This document shows, in pieces, positions 47,393 through 56,318 of a stretch of 64,000 nucleotides of DNA. Within the stretch, counting starts at the first letter, position 1, and every line of letters begins with the position of its first letter. Below the pieces are notes generated by a model that saw only the letters and a program-made list of their open reading frames with translations, made no database searches and had not been told where the DNA came from. The position numbers and the translations under genes are program-made. Where the stretch lies: positions 372,001-436,000 of the forward strand of contig NZ_MRYI01000002.1 of the NCBI RefSeq assembly GCF_002260525.1, in the 5' to 3' direction. The stretch comes from Hahella sp. CCB-MM4. GTDB taxonomy: Bacteria > Pseudomonadota > Gammaproteobacteria > Pseudomonadales > Oleiphilaceae.

Positions 47393-47938
47393 ATGTACCC
47401 AATGGTGCTCAAGATAACACCCTCGGGCTTGCCACAGTGTTGGCTGGACGTTTACTCCGCGGTAACAGAACTTGTTTGTGAAAGAGTTCTTTACAGCTTT
47501 GGTGATGTCTGTGCCACTTTTCATGGTGGTTATAATAACGAAGGTGTTCAATCGACTATCGACGTCCCACAAATCCTTGTAGGCCGCCAGAACCCGCGAG
47601 AGCTACGCTCCACTCCCCCCCTAATGAATAAATACCTGTTTTCCAGGGATGGATACCGTTGCATGTATTGCGGTGACCAGTTTCCGCAATATCTTCTCAG
47701 CCGGGATCATATCCTCCCGATCAGCAAGGGTGGACGGGATATCTGGACCAATGTGGTTACCGCCTGCAAGCGCTGCAACAGCCACAAAGGAAACAAACTT
47801 CTGTCAGATTGTGGAATGGAATTACTGGCCGTGCCTTATACACCTAACCGCTATGAATATTTGTATCTGGCGAATCGCCGCATCCTTGCAGACCAAATGG
47901 AATTTCTAAAGAAAGGATTTAGAAACCTGGTGACCTGA
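47393..47938 (+). CDS. HNH endonuclease
   Basis: Protein of 181 residues with a C-terminal HNH nuclease domain. Zinc cysteines are C90/C93 (CMYCG) and C125/C128 (CKRCN), with the catalytic H106 in SRDHILPISKGG, N120 in WTNVV and H131. The first 75 residues are unassigned. Stand-alone HNH proteins of this kind are common in marine gammaproteobacteria, and their role (phage defence, repair or scavenging) is not known. The ATG has AGAGGTG upstream. Confidence 0.88.
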   Translation: MYPMVLKITPSGLPQCWLDVYSAVTELVCERVLYSFGDVCATFHGGYNNEGVQSTIDVPQILVGRQNPRELRSTPPLMNKYLFSRDGYRCMYCGDQFPQYLLSRDHILPISKGGRDIWTNVVTACKRCNSHKGNKLLSDCGMELLAVPYTPNRYEYLYLANRRILADQMEFLKKGFRNLVT

Positions 47939-48112
47939 AAATCTGAAGCCATAACATACAAGGCCCACACCGCCTCTCGACCATACAGACCAAAGCGTCT
48001 GCGGTTTCCTTCCCCCAAAATTCAGCCCCTCCCCATAACGGTTTTCTTTACCATTATTTGGCAGTCGGCAGACTCACATGTTCAATGAATGGCTATATAG
48101 CCACAATTAGAC

Positions 48113-49066
48113 TTAACGCTTCCCCTGAGCGGAACTTTGGCAGTAATTGGCTCCACCGGCCAGCAGATGCTTCAGGGCTTGCGGGGCAGCAAATGAAGAC
48201 CCCTTGAGTAATGACCAGGGCCGCTCCGGATAATCCATCCTTTCGGGCGAGTAACCGGTCAGACAACTGATCGGAACCTCTGCACAGTTATCACCGTCCA
48301 GATCGTATCCCACGGGCACCCCGGCACCGTCCCGGACCAATACGGGTTGGTAGACAGCCCTGGCTCGGGCTGACACAAATACGTTTTCCGAAATAAAGTG
48401 CTGCAATCCTTCTTCGCTGGCACCTACCGTTATCACCCCTGATGCGAAGGAGTAAGTATTTACCATTCCGCTCCCCCCATTACCGGCGATGGTGAACACG
48501 TTCACACCGGTTTCAGCGATATCCTCAAGCAATCTGATGATCTGGTAGCTCAGGTTCCAGGTCTCCTGATCAAGCCCCCACTGACGGACCTGTTCCTTGT
48601 AATCGGCTGCATGGGCAACCTGAAGTGGTTTTTCAAACGCACTGGCCAGGGTGGAAGACTCCCAGGACAGCACTAGCGCGTGAATAGGCTCGCCCCAGAA
48701 TACATGCTTACGGACTTCTTTAAGCTGACGCAGTATTTCCTGTTGGGGTGGTTGCCCCTGCAGCATGACATAGCGCCGCACCTGAATACCGGGCGCGGAG
48801 GCAAAAAGACTGACAATATCGCCATGGTAAAGCGGCTCACGATCCTGGTCCCGATCAAGATCCACCAATCCATATAGCCATCTCTGAGTCTTTCTTTCCC
48901 CGGCGTCCTTATAAAAGTCATCGCCGGGATAAAAACGATCGACAACTGCCACTTGATAGCTGGCCTGGTTTTCCGTCTCCGGCATCAGACAAGCGGACAA
49001 TGACAGTGAAAGTCCCAAAATCAGTGACAATGCCATAGCCACCTCAAAATATTTCAATACTGTCAT
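48113..49066 (-). CDS. Divergent subtilisin-like (S8) lipoprotein
   Basis: Predicted outer- or inner-membrane lipoprotein of 317 residues. A signal peptide ends in the lipobox LSAC with C26. The mature part shows a subtilase pattern in the right order: D43 in VAVVDRF, H81 in YHGDIVSLF, the oxyanion asparagine N196 in TIAGNGGSG, and S291 in KGSSFAAPQAL. The motifs are looser than in standard S8 enzymes (no HGTHVAG or GTSMAAPH), and the protein is shorter. It may be a specialised or weak protease; a non-enzymatic derivative is possible. It is divergent from the lipase-type lipoprotein gene at 49229. Confidence 0.75.
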   Translation of the reverse strand: MTVLKYFEVAMALSLILGLSLSLSACLMPETENQASYQVAVVDRFYPGDDFYKDAGERKTQRWLYGLVDLDRDQDREPLYHGDIVSLFASAPGIQVRRYVMLQGQPPQQEILRQLKEVRKHVFWGEPIHALVLSWESSTLASAFEKPLQVAHAADYKEQVRQWGLDQETWNLSYQIIRLLEDIAETGVNVFTIAGNGGSGMVNTYSFASGVITVGASEEGLQHFISENVFVSARARAVYQPVLVRDGAGVPVGYDLDGDNCAEVPISCLTGYSPERMDYPERPWSLLKGSSFAAPQALKHLLAGGANYCQSSAQGKR

Positions 49067-49137
49067 ATTTGAATGTAGTCGAAATCGGCTATTTTTTGCG
49101 CAGATGTCACAAAAGATTCATACATCCCCCAGGCTTC

Positions 49138-49165
49138 GTCCTGACAAACGGCGGATTGTCAGGAC
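49138..49165. promoter_or_regulatory. Palindrome in the lipoprotein divergent promoter
   Basis: Perfect 10-bp inverted repeat GTCCTGACAA / TTGTCAGGAC with an 8-base spacer, between the S8-like and lipase-like lipoprotein genes. As both are transcribed away from it, it is more likely an operator or leader structure than a terminator. Confidence 0.5.
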
Positions 49166-49228
49166 CTGACGGTTTTTGCTTAAATGCACAGATATCGTTC
49201 ATCAACTATCACAATTGAAGTAGAGATT

Positions 49229-50179
49229 ATGCCCAGCGCCAGGATTCTTACTGCTACCCTGCTTATCTCGATCTGCCTGCTGCAAGGCTGCTCGGAGGCC
49301 CGCCAGAAGCTTTACGTCATGGCGATGGACTACGAACGCGACCAGGCCGGCTTGGAACAAAAATCGGTTGTCGTCAACGGACGTGAAACCGCCTATTACG
49401 AGAGCAACGCAGCCCCCCAGGCTGAAACCATAGTGCTTCTGCACGGTTTTGCCGCCAACAAAGAAAACTGGCTTCGTTTTTCGCGCTATCTGACTCCGCA
49501 GTACCATATCCTGGCTCCGGATCTGCCGGGGCATGGCGACAGCACCAAGGACATGAATCTGTCCTACCATATCGAGGATCAGGTGCGTTACCTGGATGAA
49601 TTGATGACGACATTGGGAGTTTCACAATTCCATCTGGTCGGTAATTCCATGGGAGGCGCTATCAGTTCCCTCTATGCGGCACGGCATCCCGACAAGATCA
49701 CGACTCTGTCCCTGTTTGATCCTGCCGGGATCTACGATCACGAGAGTGAATTCGCCAAGTTGCTGAAGGAAGGAGAGAATCCTCTGATCGTTGAAAATGA
49801 AGAGGATTTTGAACAACTCATGAATTTTGCCATGGAAGAACCACCCTTTGTACCATGGCCGATCACCACTGTGATCGCAGAGCGCTCCATTGCAAACAAA
49901 GCCATCAACGAGAAAATCTTCGGGGAATTGCTGGAGGACTTTGCTCAACTCGACTTCAAACAACAGATCAGAACCATCTCCGCCCCGACCTTTATTCTCT
50001 GGGGTGAGCAGGACCGGGTTATTGCCTGGCAGAATGCCGAACAATTTACCAGCCTGATCCCCAACTCCCGCAAGCTTATTCTTCCCCATGTCGGGCACGC
50101 GCCAATGATTGAGGAACCGGAGAAGTCTGCCGAAATCCTGAAGACCTTTATTGAGACGACCAAGGCCTCCCGGAGTTGA
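49229..50179 (+). CDS. Alpha/beta-hydrolase lipoprotein (lipase/esterase)
   Basis: Predicted lipoprotein of 316 residues: signal peptide ending in LLQGC (C21), then an alpha/beta-hydrolase fold with the oxyanion HGFAANKENW, nucleophile S140 in GNSMGG, an acid in WGEQDRVI and the histidine in VGHAPMIEEPE. It resembles bacterial lipase/esterases of the Moraxella/Psychrobacter type. The ATG at 49229 (MPSARIL) has AGAG upstream and starts the signal peptide; a longer reading from 49184 adds 15 residues. It is convergent with the GIY-YIG gene, the stops touching. Confidence 0.88.
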   Translation: MPSARILTATLLISICLLQGCSEARQKLYVMAMDYERDQAGLEQKSVVVNGRETAYYESNAAPQAETIVLLHGFAANKENWLRFSRYLTPQYHILAPDLPGHGDSTKDMNLSYHIEDQVRYLDELMTTLGVSQFHLVGNSMGGAISSLYAARHPDKITTLSLFDPAGIYDHESEFAKLLKEGENPLIVENEEDFEQLMNFAMEEPPFVPWPITTVIAERSIANKAINEKIFGELLEDFAQLDFKQQIRTISAPTFILWGEQDRVIAWQNAEQFTSLIPNSRKLILPHVGHAPMIEEPEKSAEILKTFIETTKASRS

Positions 50180-50503
50180 TCATCCGCCTTCCGAAGGATT
50201 AGAGGCAATTAATGCCAGTTTCTGGGGCCGGTTCAATTTCTTGATAGCAGCTTCCCGACGGGAGGCTGCGCTGCGGTCATCCGCCGACTCGATATATAGA
50301 ACTTTCAGCGGGCGTCGGCCACGAAAGTAGCGCGCCCCCAGTCCCGACTGGTGCTGCACAAACCGACGCTCCACATCGGTTGTGATCCCGGTATAGATTG
50401 ACTGGTCATCTGCCAGAATCATATACACCCACCAGGCGGACTTCGCTGGTTTGCTCTGGCACGATGTTATAGGGTTTTCTTCTGTCACCGAGCGTGACTT
50501 CAT
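50180..50503 (-). CDS. GIY-YIG nuclease-domain protein (UPF0213, YhbQ-like)
   Basis: Small protein of 107 residues with a single GIY-YIG domain: WWVYMILADDQSIYTGITTDVERR, then the arginine/lysine-rich KKLNRPQKLALI end. YhbQ-type proteins are thought to act on DNA, but their cellular role is poorly defined. The N-terminal 22 residues are extra. It ends against the lipase stop without a gap. Confidence 0.88.
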   Translation of the reverse strand: MKSRSVTEENPITSCQSKPAKSAWWVYMILADDQSIYTGITTDVERRFVQHQSGLGARYFRGRRPLKVLYIESADDRSAASRREAAIKKLNRPQKLALIASNPSEGG

Positions 50504-50631
50504 GTAGAATTTTCCAGATTACGGGAAGGAAAAACGGCGGATGAGCCCGTATCCTGTGACAACCCAGAGCAATTTTCAAGCGTCCGGTCGTCGGTAACCC
50601 GGCATACAGGCGGAGATATTCTGATAATCAT

Positions 50632-51816
50632 ATGGAAACACTAGCGGCAGACAGGTTGAAGGTCACATTCTGTGATGACCTGAGTAAAATCAGTCCTTCA
50701 GACTGGAATCAGCTTAATTCCGGGAATAATCCTTTCTGTCGCCATGAATTCCTGAGTGCACTGGAGTCCTCTGGCAGCGTTGGTGACAGCAGCGGCTGGA
50801 AACCCCGGCATCTGCTGATACACGACGAGCAGGATAACCTGGTCGCGGCTGTTCCCACTTACCTGAAAAGCCATTCCTATGGTGAATACGTTTTTGATTG
50901 GGCCTGGGCAGATGCTTATCACCGTCATGGCCTGGAATATTATCCAAAGCTACTGTCGGCCATACCCTTTACTCCCTCCGTTGGCCCACGTATTCTGCTC
51001 AGAAAAGGCGTCCCCCTAGAACCGGTTGGTCATGCAATTCTGCAGGCAATAGGGGAAGAACTCTCTGATAAAGGGCTATCCGGCTGGCATTTCCTGTTTC
51101 CTGATCCCCAAAGCCAGTCATTGGCAGATATCCCCTCCCACTTACTAAGCCGACAGGGTACCCAGTTTCACTGGTTTAACCGTGGCTACGAAAGCTTTGA
51201 TGCTTTTATGAATCAATTGACCTCCCGCAAACGAAAAAATATCCGCAAAGAAAGACGAAAAGTCGAAGAGGCCGGGGTCACCATGAGGTGGTATGAAGGC
51301 ACTGACATTACCGATCAGGTTCTCCAGGATTTTTATCTTTTCTACCGGATGACCTACCTGAAACGCGGTCAAACGCCCTACCTGAAGCCCGACTTTTTCA
51401 CCACCATCCGCAACACGATGCCGGAACAGATGCTGATTTTGCTCGCTGAATACTCGGGGAGACCGGTTGCGGGCTCGTTGTTCTTTAAGGACCAAACGAC
51501 CCTATACGGTCGCTACTGGGGCTGCGTGGAAGAATTCGACCAGCTTCATTTTGAATGTTGTTACTACCAGGGCATCGACCACGCCATCGCACACAACCTT
51601 CAGGTTTTCGATGCCGGGGCACAGGGAGAGCATAAAATACTCCGGGGATTCGAACCCATTGCCACATACTCTTTACACTGGATTCAACATCCGCAATTCA
51701 GGCGTGCCATTGCTGACTACCTCGAGCAGGAAAAAGAAGGCGTTGAGGCCTACATGGCCGATGCCGGCACGATCCTCCCTTACCGAAAGACAGAACCCTC
51801 CCCAAAAGACGAGTAG
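50632..51816 (+). CDS. FemAB-like GNAT-fold protein (DUF482)
   Basis: Cytoplasmic protein of 394 residues belonging to the PF04339 group of GNAT-fold peptidyl or acyl transferases. Recognisable parts are SRKRKNIRKERRKVEEAG (about 198-215) and RYWGCVEEFDQLHFECCYYQGIDHAI with FDAGAQGEHKILRGFEP near the C-terminus. FemAB relatives add amino acids to peptides or lipids. The acceptor is not known for this group. Confidence 0.88.
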   Translation: METLAADRLKVTFCDDLSKISPSDWNQLNSGNNPFCRHEFLSALESSGSVGDSSGWKPRHLLIHDEQDNLVAAVPTYLKSHSYGEYVFDWAWADAYHRHGLEYYPKLLSAIPFTPSVGPRILLRKGVPLEPVGHAILQAIGEELSDKGLSGWHFLFPDPQSQSLADIPSHLLSRQGTQFHWFNRGYESFDAFMNQLTSRKRKNIRKERRKVEEAGVTMRWYEGTDITDQVLQDFYLFYRMTYLKRGQTPYLKPDFFTTIRNTMPEQMLILLAEYSGRPVAGSLFFKDQTTLYGRYWGCVEEFDQLHFECCYYQGIDHAIAHNLQVFDAGAQGEHKILRGFEPIATYSLHWIQHPQFRRAIADYLEQEKEGVEAYMADAGTILPYRKTEPSPKDE

Positions 51817-51895
51817 CGGGAACAAGTAGTGGAAAAGATAACGGAAAGGTAAGGGAAAAATTTAGGAGAAAAAGCAGGGGCCACTTGTCCGTTTT

Positions 51896-52600
51896 TCAGG
51901 GAGCATATACGTAAAACCATTTGTTATTGAGCAGAATCTGGATAAACGCTTTGGGGTCATCCATCTTTGTGAAGTGAAGATACGACTTCACGGCAAACTT
52001 ATCAGGTGCCATGGCCATGTACACCTCGCTGATGGCGTCCCCGGATTCCCACCCACCAACATCTGCCTTGAGAATAATTTTCTGACGCCGCTCGGGCGGT
52101 AAAACCGCCAATTGCGTTACATGGGCCAGATATTCCTGCGCTGCATTCGAGAGCCGGGCATTGGGACTGTTCTGATGGAACACCGCATGCGCTATTTCGT
52201 GGGCCACAGCACCACGATAGTGCACCTGGTCGAAGGCCTGACCGTACATGGCCGGTACGGATTCCATGCTGGTGATCGCTTTCAGAGACATCAGGCTGAC
52301 AACACTGCTCCCCCGGTCGTAGCTGCCAAAAGCAACGTAGCCGTAATGCTCCAGGGAATGATTCACCAACTTGATCGAAATATCTTTTTTGGGAACCAAC
52401 CCATAACCCGCCAAATATCCCAATGCGCCAGCGGCGGCTGAACATATCTCCTTAAAGTTCGCCGGTTGCTCGGATTCGACAATCACCGGTACATCAGCAC
52501 ATGAGTACACCTGCCCTAATGTGGACATACTGAGACACATCATGGTTAGCAATGCCCCAAGTCGGGATATCGCGGATACAGGTAACGATTCAGGTAACAA
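51896..52600 (-). CDS. Exported putative zinc metallopeptidase (HExxH)
   Basis: Unrecognised protein of about 234 residues with a hydrophobic N-terminal segment (SRLGALLTMMCLSMSTLGQVYS), probably a signal peptide. A metallopeptidase-type AHEIAHAVFHQN motif appears about 130 residues in, followed by SNAAQEYLAH, whose E could be a third ligand. The start is uncertain: I give a TTG at 52600 because it begins just before the signal peptide. The frame is open to 52774, but that reading overlaps the divergent gene, and no good ribosome site is visible for either. Export and HEIAH suggest a periplasmic hydrolase; substrate unknown. Confidence 0.6.
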   Translation of the reverse strand: MLPESLPVSAISRLGALLTMMCLSMSTLGQVYSCADVPVIVESEQPANFKEICSAAAGALGYLAGYGLVPKKDISIKLVNHSLEHYGYVAFGSYDRGSSVVSLMSLKAITSMESVPAMYGQAFDQVHYRGAVAHEIAHAVFHQNSPNARLSNAAQEYLAHVTQLAVLPPERRQKIILKADVGGWESGDAISEVYMAMAPDKFAVKSYLHFTKMDDPKAFIQILLNNKWFYVYAP

Positions 52601-52761
52601 TGTGGCACCATCTTGCGAGTAGTCTGGCCTGAAAAGTGAATACGTGTTCGAAAGGACTTCAGATGCAACAGTAGACTTCTCAAATTTTGCAGGTTGTGCC
52701 TTAATGAAGTAGAAGCGCTGTTTTGCATAGATAAAATCAAGGGCTGTTGACGGAGACGGGC

Positions 52762-54234
52762 ATGGGACAGTCAATTGAAAAAACCCAGTTTACTGAGCAG
52801 GACTTCGCCAAATTCCGCGACCGGCTCGATAATGAACTGTCTCAATTAAGAAAACTGCTGAATACCCCCGGCTTTGGCGTGGGACAGCCAAGTTTTGGAG
52901 CAGAACTGGAGCTTTACGCCATTAATGAACAGGCGCACCCGGTATGCTGCAACAAAGCCATACTGGCGGAATTCAATCATCCGCAGCTAACGCTGGAACT
53001 GAACAAATTTAACCTGGAATATAACCTTGCACCGGTCGCTGCTGCTGGAGCCCCCTTTTCCACCCTGCAGACAGAAATGGAGACCATGCTGCAACGACTT
53101 GGCACAGTGGCGGCCAACCACCATGCCAGCATTCTTCCAATCGGTATCCTCCCGACCCTGAAAACCGCGGATATCGGCCTGCATGCGATGACCGATGAAC
53201 CACGCTACCACGTACTGGCCAAAGCCCTGCGGGACAAGCGGGGAAGCGACTTCCATATCCGTATTGCCGGCATTGAAAAACTCAACCTGCATTGGAGCGA
53301 CGTGACACTGGAGGGAGCCAATACCTCATTCCAGTTTCATTATCGGGTCGACCCGGTAGACTTCCGTGATGCCTTTAACGCCGCCCAACTGGTCACACCT
53401 CTGGGCTTAGCCCTCGCAGCCAACTCTCCGGTATTTCTGGGCAAAAAGTTATGGCACGAAACCAGGGTCGCCTTGTTCAAGCAGTCCATCGATTGTCGAA
53501 TGGAAGACCCACTCTCCATGCGCCTGCCGGCAAGAGTCCTGTTTGGTCACGGGTGGGTCAGAGAAGATGTTCACGAGTTGTTCTCAGAATCCATTTATCT
53601 GTTTGAGCCCCTCTTCCCCTTCTGCGATGAAGAGCCACTCGACGCCATGCCGCCAAAATTGTCTGGGTTAAGGCTACACCAGGGAAGTATCTGGTGCTGG
53701 AACCGGCCGATCTATGACCCCTCAGCCGGAGGCCACCTACGCATAGAACTAAGGTCCCTCCCCGCCGGTCCGACACCGACCGACATGCTTTCTACCTCCG
53801 CGGTGCTGATCGGCCTGATTGAAGCTATCAGGCCTTTTATCAACAGTATTCTGCCCGGTATACCGTTTCGTTACGCCGAACATAATTTTTACCGTGCAGC
53901 CAAAGACGGGCTCAATGCCCACCTATTCTGGCCAAACATTGATGCCAACAAACTGGAAGAACGTCCGGTTGTGGATATCCTGGAAGAATTGCTCCCTCTG
54001 GCGGCAACCGGGCTCAAGAACCTCAAGGTATCCGCCAATGAAATCTCCCATTACCTGGGCGTTGCCGAACAGACTTTGGAACAGCGTCAGAACGGCGCAA
54101 TCTGGCAACTGGAAGGCATTCGGGTATTAGAGAGCAGGCTGGGCCTGGATAACGGCCTGATCGAACTGGTCAAGCAGTACCAGGAAAATTACCTCAGGGG
54201 GACGCCGGTTAGCCACTGGCCAAAGGTGAAGTAA
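52762..54234 (+). CDS. GCS2-family carboxylate-amine ligase (glutamate-cysteine ligase-like)
   Basis: Cytoplasmic ATP-dependent ligase of 490 residues of the glutamate-cysteine ligase 2 superfamily, a circular variant of the glutamine-synthetase fold. It has GAELELYAIN, LNKFNLEYNL near residue 85, NTSFQFHYRV (about 190-199) and LRIELRSLPAGPTPTD. The ATG at 52762 has GGAGACGGG upstream. No dedicated glutathione synthetase follows. The next gene is an AstE/AspA hydrolase, so it may make a gamma-glutamyl or related amide other than glutathione. Confidence 0.8.
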   Translation: MGQSIEKTQFTEQDFAKFRDRLDNELSQLRKLLNTPGFGVGQPSFGAELELYAINEQAHPVCCNKAILAEFNHPQLTLELNKFNLEYNLAPVAAAGAPFSTLQTEMETMLQRLGTVAANHHASILPIGILPTLKTADIGLHAMTDEPRYHVLAKALRDKRGSDFHIRIAGIEKLNLHWSDVTLEGANTSFQFHYRVDPVDFRDAFNAAQLVTPLGLALAANSPVFLGKKLWHETRVALFKQSIDCRMEDPLSMRLPARVLFGHGWVREDVHELFSESIYLFEPLFPFCDEEPLDAMPPKLSGLRLHQGSIWCWNRPIYDPSAGGHLRIELRSLPAGPTPTDMLSTSAVLIGLIEAIRPFINSILPGIPFRYAEHNFYRAAKDGLNAHLFWPNIDANKLEERPVVDILEELLPLAATGLKNLKVSANEISHYLGVAEQTLEQRQNGAIWQLEGIRVLESRLGLDNGLIELVKQYQENYLRGTPVSHWPKVK

Positions 54235-54307
54235 CAAGTGTATGTTAAGAGGCAAATGAAGTATTAACTGCCACCAATTTAGTGGCATCAAAAATGTCAC
54301 AGTAGAT

Positions 54308-55327
54308 ATGGATCTTCAAATCATTGAACAGATTGATTCCCAGGCACTGCAGGGCTCGGTTGAGCAATTCCTTGAGTATCTGGGCCATCCCACGATCATC
54401 CGGCTAAAAGGCAAAAATCGCCGTCGACGCCGCATGTTATGTACTCTTTTGCATGGCAACGAGCCCTCGGGGCTTCAGGCAATTTACCATTTCCTGCAAC
54501 AGGGACTGGAACCCGCTGTGGATATCGACATAGCGATCGCATCGGTTCAAACGGCACTGACAGAGCCACGCTTTTCCTACCGAATGCTACCCGGAAAGCG
54601 GGACCTGAACCGCTGCTTCCAACCTCCGTTTAATGGTGATGAAGGCCTCCTGGCAAATAATATCCTGGAGTTCATCAGGGAGACCCGTCCTGAATGTCTG
54701 ATTGATCTGCACAACACCTCAGGAAGCGGGCCCGCATTTGCCGTAGCAGTGCTCAGGGACGAAAACCACCTGGCTCTCACCTCACTCTGGACGAATGACC
54801 TGATTGTCACGGACCTTCGTCTGGGCGCTTTGATGGAAATCAGTGAGCAGAATGTTCCAACCGTCACCATCGAATGCGGCGGAGCCAATGACCGGCCTTC
54901 ATTGCTGATAGCCAAGGAAGGTCTGCAGCGCTACTTCCAGAATGAGGAGGTTTTAGCTAAACCTCAGGAGAACTATGCCGTCACCTGTTATCGGAATCCT
55001 GTCAGGCTGGAACTCAAACCGGGGTTTCAGGTTGCCTACACGGATGATAAATACTGTGATGCCGACATCACCCTGAGTGTCGACGCAGACCGCCTCAACT
55101 ATGGCTCCCTCCCCCCGGATGAGCCGATCGCACGGCTGGGCCCGGAGGGCCTGCGGGCGCTACAGGCCAATAACCATCTGGGAGAGGATGTACTGGAAAA
55201 GCATTTCTGTTGTCGGGACCAGAAACTGTATGCCAGGCATACCCTCAAGTTGTTTATGGTGACGACCAACAAAAATATTGCTGAGAAGGATTGCCTGCTC
55301 TACTTCATCGAAGGAGGCCTGGAATAG
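54308..55327 (+). CDS. Succinylglutamate desuccinylase/aspartoacylase-family protein
   Basis: Zinc carboxypeptidase-fold (M14, AstE/AspA) hydrolase of 339 residues that removes acyl groups from amino acids or short peptides. Zinc ligands are H49 and E52 in LLHGNEPSG and H135 in DLHNTSGSG. It lies 73 bp after the GCS2-type ligase on the same strand, so synthesis and hydrolysis of one amide may be paired. Arginine-succinyltransferase genes are absent, which argues against a true AstE. The stop overlaps the convergent LysR stop by about 20 bp. Confidence 0.85.
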   Translation: MDLQIIEQIDSQALQGSVEQFLEYLGHPTIIRLKGKNRRRRRMLCTLLHGNEPSGLQAIYHFLQQGLEPAVDIDIAIASVQTALTEPRFSYRMLPGKRDLNRCFQPPFNGDEGLLANNILEFIRETRPECLIDLHNTSGSGPAFAVAVLRDENHLALTSLWTNDLIVTDLRLGALMEISEQNVPTVTIECGGANDRPSLLIAKEGLQRYFQNEEVLAKPQENYAVTCYRNPVRLELKPGFQVAYTDDKYCDADITLSVDADRLNYGSLPPDEPIARLGPEGLRALQANNHLGEDVLEKHFCCRDQKLYARHTLKLFMVTTNKNIAEKDCLLYFIEGGLE

Positions 55328-56207
55328 ACGCCCCTTCCTGCCAACGCTCGGCAATATAATCGATCAGGGCTCTGACAGCCGGTTGCTGGTAACTACGAGA
55401 CAGGTATACCGCCCAAATCGCCGCCCCCATGGTGGAATATTGGGACAGCACCTGCACCAGCTTGCGCTGTTTCAGGTGAGGACCGGCAATATCTAGCGGC
55501 AGTAAGGCCACTCCCATTCCTTCCAGAGCCGCTTTGAGCAGTACATTCGCATCATTGGCGTCAAGGTTTCCGGCAACGGAAATTTCCTGAATATTACCGT
55601 CCACCACAAAGCTCCATATCCGGGCATCGAGGTGGGTCAGACAATTATGATCCTTTAACTCGGAGGGATGTGTCGGCATTCCTGAGCGCGCCAGATACTC
55701 AGGGGAAGCGCACACAACAGAATCCACCTGCAACAACCGCCGTGCGATCAGGTTTTCATCCGGCTGGTGGATGTATCGCAGCGCCACGTCGACTCGTTCG
55801 TCCACAAGCTGTGCGATACGGTCTGACAGCAAAAGCTGGATTCTGACTTTCGGATGCAAATGAGCAAAGGTCTTAATCACATCAAACAGCAGGTTTTGCC
55901 CGAGCCCGATCGGCGCAGCCACCCGAATATTACCGACCAGTTCTGTATGCAGCACCTGAGCCTGACTCTCCAAAGCGGCTGTAGCATTGAGAATCTGTTC
56001 ACACAGTGGCAGGGCTTCAGCGCCGGGCTGTGTCAGGCTGACTCTCCGAGTGGTACGATGTAGCAACCGGAGCTTTAGCCAGTCTTCCACCTCGCTGACA
56101 TGGCGGGACACCTTAATTCTGCTGTAACCGAGGTTATCCGCGGCGGTGGTAAAACTACCGGTCTTCGCCACCTCCACAAAACTGCGGATCGCTTCGATTT
56201 TATCCAT
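55305..56207 (-). CDS. LysR-family transcriptional regulator
   Basis: Regulator of 300 residues beginning MDKIEAIRSFVEVAKTGSFTTAADNLGYSRIKVSRHVSEVEDWL, the AaeR/DmlR-like group. I use the ATG at 56207 by family; a longer reading from 56234 adds nine residues. It is divergent from an NAD(P)-binding reductase across about 110 bp, the classic arrangement for a LysR that controls a quinone- or aldehyde-responsive reductase. Confidence 0.9.
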   Translation of the reverse strand: MDKIEAIRSFVEVAKTGSFTTAADNLGYSRIKVSRHVSEVEDWLKLRLLHRTTRRVSLTQPGAEALPLCEQILNATAALESQAQVLHTELVGNIRVAAPIGLGQNLLFDVIKTFAHLHPKVRIQLLLSDRIAQLVDERVDVALRYIHQPDENLIARRLLQVDSVVCASPEYLARSGMPTHPSELKDHNCLTHLDARIWSFVVDGNIQEISVAGNLDANDANVLLKAALEGMGVALLPLDIAGPHLKQRKLVQVLSQYSTMGAAIWAVYLSRSYQQPAVRALIDYIAERWQEGASIPGLLR

Positions 56208-56217
56208 AATTGTTTCA

Positions 56218-56249
56218 CTATTTGATACAAACAAGTTCTATTTTGATAA
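56218..56249. promoter_or_regulatory. Direct repeats in the LysR/reductase divergent gap
   Basis: CTATTTGATA and CTATTTTGATAA begin 20 bp apart (about two helical turns), next to the LysR start. This spacing suits a regulator binding one face of the DNA. Confidence 0.35.
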
Positions 56250-56318
56250 TTTATCTCATTTTTAGTCTCCAATAAACTGGCTCCAACTTTCAATGAACCA
56301 GAAACTTGGAGAATAGTG

